From Scortum barcoo (taxonomy: Eukaryota > Chordata > Actinopteri > Centrarchiformes > Terapontidae): 64,000 nucleotides of DNA. Of this stretch, positions 62,211-64,000 are shown in pieces; position 1 is the stretch's first letter, and each line of letters starts with the position of its first letter. A program made the position numbers and the translations under genes. The notes under the pieces were generated by a model. That model saw only the letters and a program-made list of their open reading frames with translations, was not told the origin of the DNA and ran no database searches. Where the stretch lies: NCBI GenBank assembly GCA_023238725.1, contig CM041537.1:30290009-30354008 (forward strand), in the 5' to 3' direction.

Positions 62211-62216
62211 TTTATT
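62211..62216 (-). promoter_or_regulatory. p3h1: Likely p3h1 poly(A) signal
   Basis: AATAAA on the minus strand 462 bp after the p3h1 stop, in the context ATCAATAAAAGTGATG, with T/G-containing sequence just downstream. It is the best-placed signal for the p3h1 3' UTR (62677 to about 62195). Confidence 0.45.
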
Positions 62217-62677
62217 GATTCACACAGTTGATTTAAGATTCTCAACAGAGGCATTCTCTTAATATTTCACACCCCCCCCCTCCACCGCCACCACTGCTGC
62301 TTTAACACACATGGTTCCACAAGATAACAACCAAAATGAAAAAAAAAATAATTCAGGTTGAACACTGAGATGAAAATATGAAACATCTATACAGATACAA
62401 AGCTTTGGATGCCAAATTAAGGTGGTTACAGTGATTTTGGCACTTGGCAGATTATCAGTTAACAAGACACGTACTCAAGTAATGATTTCAGTCACATCTG
62501 CAGAGAATCAGTAGTTCTGTATTTTTCAGTTCGGACATTTTCTTAACATAATGCCATCATCTGACAGAACCAGAAATGTAAATCCAACCAATTTCATTCA
62601 CCCACCCAGAGAGAAAACCTGGTAGAAACATTTAGAGAAGCAGACAGCACACAGACACAGTCACATGCGCTGTTAGA

Positions 62678-63193
62678 TCACAGCTCTTCTTTGCCTTTGT
62701 GAGAGTCTGAGCCCTGCGTGGAGGGAGCATTCGTTTTTTTCGAGTCCTTCTTAGCTGCAACATTTACTGTCTTTTTTGCAGCCGGCTTTGCATTCTTTTT
62801 GTCTGCCTGCTTGGCTTGTGTTTTAACCGCTTGTTTAGCAACAGGTTTAACTTTGTCTGCTGTCTTGGTCTTTGCTTGCTCTCCAGCTTTGGCCTTCTCT
62901 TTAGGAGCAGCTTTGGTTTTAGCACCTGTTGTTGTTTTGCTGGCTGGTTTTGCCTCTGTTTTGTCCTTTGGTGAGCCGGCTGCTTTGTCAGCCTGCATGT
63001 CTTCTGGTGCATCCTGCGTCTGCTCTGCCGGTTTACCATCTTGTTTATTGTCTGATTTCCCCTGATCAGTCTGTGCCGGAGCTTCTGATGGAGACGGCTG
63101 AGGCTTGGAGGTGTCAGTCACCTCCTTTTTGATGAACTCTTCATTCAGGGGGGTAGCAAACATCTTCAGCAGATCCTGAGCTTGGATTCTCTC
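62678..63193 (-). CDS. p3h1: p3h1 last exon: Lys/Ala-rich tail and KEEL signal
   Basis: Starts ERIQAQDLLKMF right after a TCCCTGCAG acceptor, matching the start of the human last exon (RVQADDLVKML). It codes 171 residues and TGA at 62680-62678. After a short acidic/Pro/Gln-rich part the tail becomes a low-complexity K/A/T/P stretch, roughly exon residues 70-160, resembling a histone H1 tail in composition, then KGKEEL. From memory the human tail after the same point is about half this length or less, so this is an expansion. The plus-strand and other minus-strand open frames over this exon are composition shadows. Confidence 0.9.
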   Translation of the reverse strand, partial: ERIQAQDLLKMFATPLNEEFIKKEVTDTSKPQPSPSEAPAQTDQGKSDNKQDGKPAEQTQDAPEDMQADKAAGSPKDKTEAKPASKTTTGAKTKAAPKEKAKAGEQAKTKTADKVKPVAKQAVKTQAKQADKKNAKPAAKKTVNVAAKKDSKKTNAPSTQGSDSHKGKEEL

Positions 63194-63939
63194 CTGCAGG
63201 GAAGAAAAAGAAACATTTGAAGGAAAACATAATGCAAAAGGAGCTTATTAAGACTGACAATGTCTAGACCAGAGGCAGAAAACCACTCTGTTGTTCATAC
63301 TGGATTCTTTATGCTTTGCCTCTTTTAGTTTTGATGGACGAAAAGAAACAAATATACAAATTAAATACTGTTATATTACTTTGTGATATAACATGGGGAT
63401 GTTTAGCAGTTTTCAAACCTCCACTCCCCAACAAGATTTGTCATCCTCTTAGAAGTGTGGTAAATAATTATATAAACAATTAAATAAAAATAATAAATAA
63501 AGTTTTTTACAAAACAATCAGTAGAAGTTAATTTTCTGACTTTCTGCTGGTAAGCTGCAGAGTGATTCCTAACACACTAATGTCAGTCCACAGAGAGGGT
63601 ACCTACCTTTTCCTCATGAGCAGGGTCCTGGGTGAACCACAATGCCACAGCACATCTTTGGCCCTTGGTGACGGCTCTGACACCGTGGGGGTTTTCCTTC
63701 CCCGCTCCGAACCCGACCACGCGGCCACACTGCGGGCGCACCTCGGCCTGGAGGAGGACGGAAATACAGAACATGCAGATAGCAGTGCTTAAGATTTCTT
63801 ACTGTTTTATTTATATATAAGGTATGATTTAAGACAACTATGAGGGAAAAACTGAATATATACCGTGACTGTTTTAGCATCCAACTCAGTAAAGATGAAA
63901 TCTCCTCCTTCAAAGTCATCATTCAGATAAAGGATGGCA
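62678..63939 (-). CDS. p3h1: Prolyl 3-hydroxylase 1 (leprecan), 3' part, three last exons
   Basis: Exons 63939-63864, 63747-63607 and 63193-62678 join in frame. They give the C-terminal part of a 2-oxoglutarate/Fe(II) dioxygenase that 3-hydroxylates selected prolines of procollagen in the ER, in complex with CRTAP and cyclophilin B. The first exon carries AILYLNDDFEGGDFIFTELD, the jelly-roll strand typical of P3H enzymes. The second carries N-P-H-G, whose His is the distal iron ligand, and an Arg ten residues later (GQRCAVALWF) expected to bind 2-oxoglutarate. The proximal H-x-D lies upstream, outside the window. The protein ends KEEL, an ER-retrieval signal like human KDEL. Human P3H1 shares the exon-end sequence pattern and its place beside CLDN19, so p3h1 is preferred over p3h2 or p3h3. 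Confidence 0.92.
63194..63606 (-). other. p3h1 last intron
   Basis: 413 bp GT-AG intron, AT-rich towards the middle, no feature recognised. The preceding intron (63748-63863) is only 116 bp. Confidence 0.8.
63607..63747 (-). CDS. p3h1: p3h1 exon (second from last) with catalytic distal His
   Basis: 141 bp, 47 residues (AEVRPQCGR to HEEK), phase 0 at both ends. His at residue 21 of the exon (codon 63687-63685, in N-P-H-G) is the second iron-binding His. Arg at residue 31 is the likely co-substrate anchor. Acceptor CCTCCAG precedes 63747 and donor GTAGGT starts at 63606. Confidence 0.93.
63864..63939 (-). CDS. p3h1: p3h1 exon (third from last)
   Basis: 76 bp encoding one final codon base plus 25 residues, AILYLNDDFEGG through LDAKTVT, of the dioxygenase core. 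Acceptor TTCCTGCAG precedes 63939, donor GTATAT starts at 63863, exon end in phase 0. The intron upstream runs off the window edge at 64000. Confidence 0.92.
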
Positions 63940-64000
63940 CTGCAGGAAGAGACATTAGGGTGTTATGTGGGTGCTCGTCATCGGGCTTATCTGTTTGGGG

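Noticed and set aside
62764..63039. 91-codon Arg/Lys/Gln-rich minus-strand frame
   Set aside because: Out-of-frame reading of the same low-complexity p3h1 exon.
62718..63065. 115-codon hydrophobic plus-strand frame resembling a membrane protein
   Set aside because: It is the antisense of the Lys/Ala-rich p3h1 exon; complement of K/A codons gives Phe, Leu, Ala and Cys.

Overview
This is a 64 kb window of vertebrate nuclear DNA, almost certainly from a teleost fish. Evidence: split genes with GT-AG introns, long non-coding stretches, abundant CA/GA/TC microsatellites, and a repeat set typical of ray-finned fish (an RTE/Rex3-like LINE, L2-type LINEs, a tRNA-derived SINE, a piggyBac-like MITE). 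There are no operons, CRISPR arrays or bacterial genes.

Two protein-coding genes are firmly supported, both on the minus strand. cldn19 (claudin-19, a tight-junction protein) occupies 39119-45691 as four coding exons that join into a 209-residue protein. The 3' end of p3h1 (prolyl 3-hydroxylase 1, an ER enzyme of collagen modification) occupies 62678-63939; the rest lies beyond the right edge. The two genes are also neighbours in human (1p34.2, YBX1-CLDN19-P3H1), which supports both calls. A strong acceptor at 37042 and a phase-matched short reading frame ending at 37006 suggest an alternative last exon of cldn19, about 2.1 kb downstream of the normal stop.

Layout. 1-2274: no gene recognised, one weak candidate exon near 1.1 kb. 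2275-3735: a 219 bp MITE with TTAA target duplications, next to a decayed L2-type LINE. 3997-7433: a near full-length minus-strand RTE/Rex3-like LINE with a perfect 13 bp target-site duplication and a strongly structured 5' end. 9290-12025: a longer L2-type LINE with its 3' heptamer tail. 15941-16340: a tRNA-derived SINE beside a truncated L2-type tail. 19540-20370: a much older LINE relic. 20.4-35.6 kb: mostly unique non-coding DNA with microsatellites. 35.6-45.7 kb: cldn19 with its possible alternative 3' end. 45.7-62.2 kb: intergenic DNA with simple repeats, several dispersed repeat families, a Ty3/gypsy reverse-transcriptase relic and one unassigned candidate exon at 55.8 kb. 62.2-64 kb: p3h1.

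The genes do not form a pathway: one is a membrane tight-junction protein and the other an ER collagen-modifying enzyme. No convincing new biological system was seen. The best leads are the alternative cldn19 end, the lysine/alanine-rich extension of P3H1 before its ER-retention signal, and the folded 5' leader of the RTE element.
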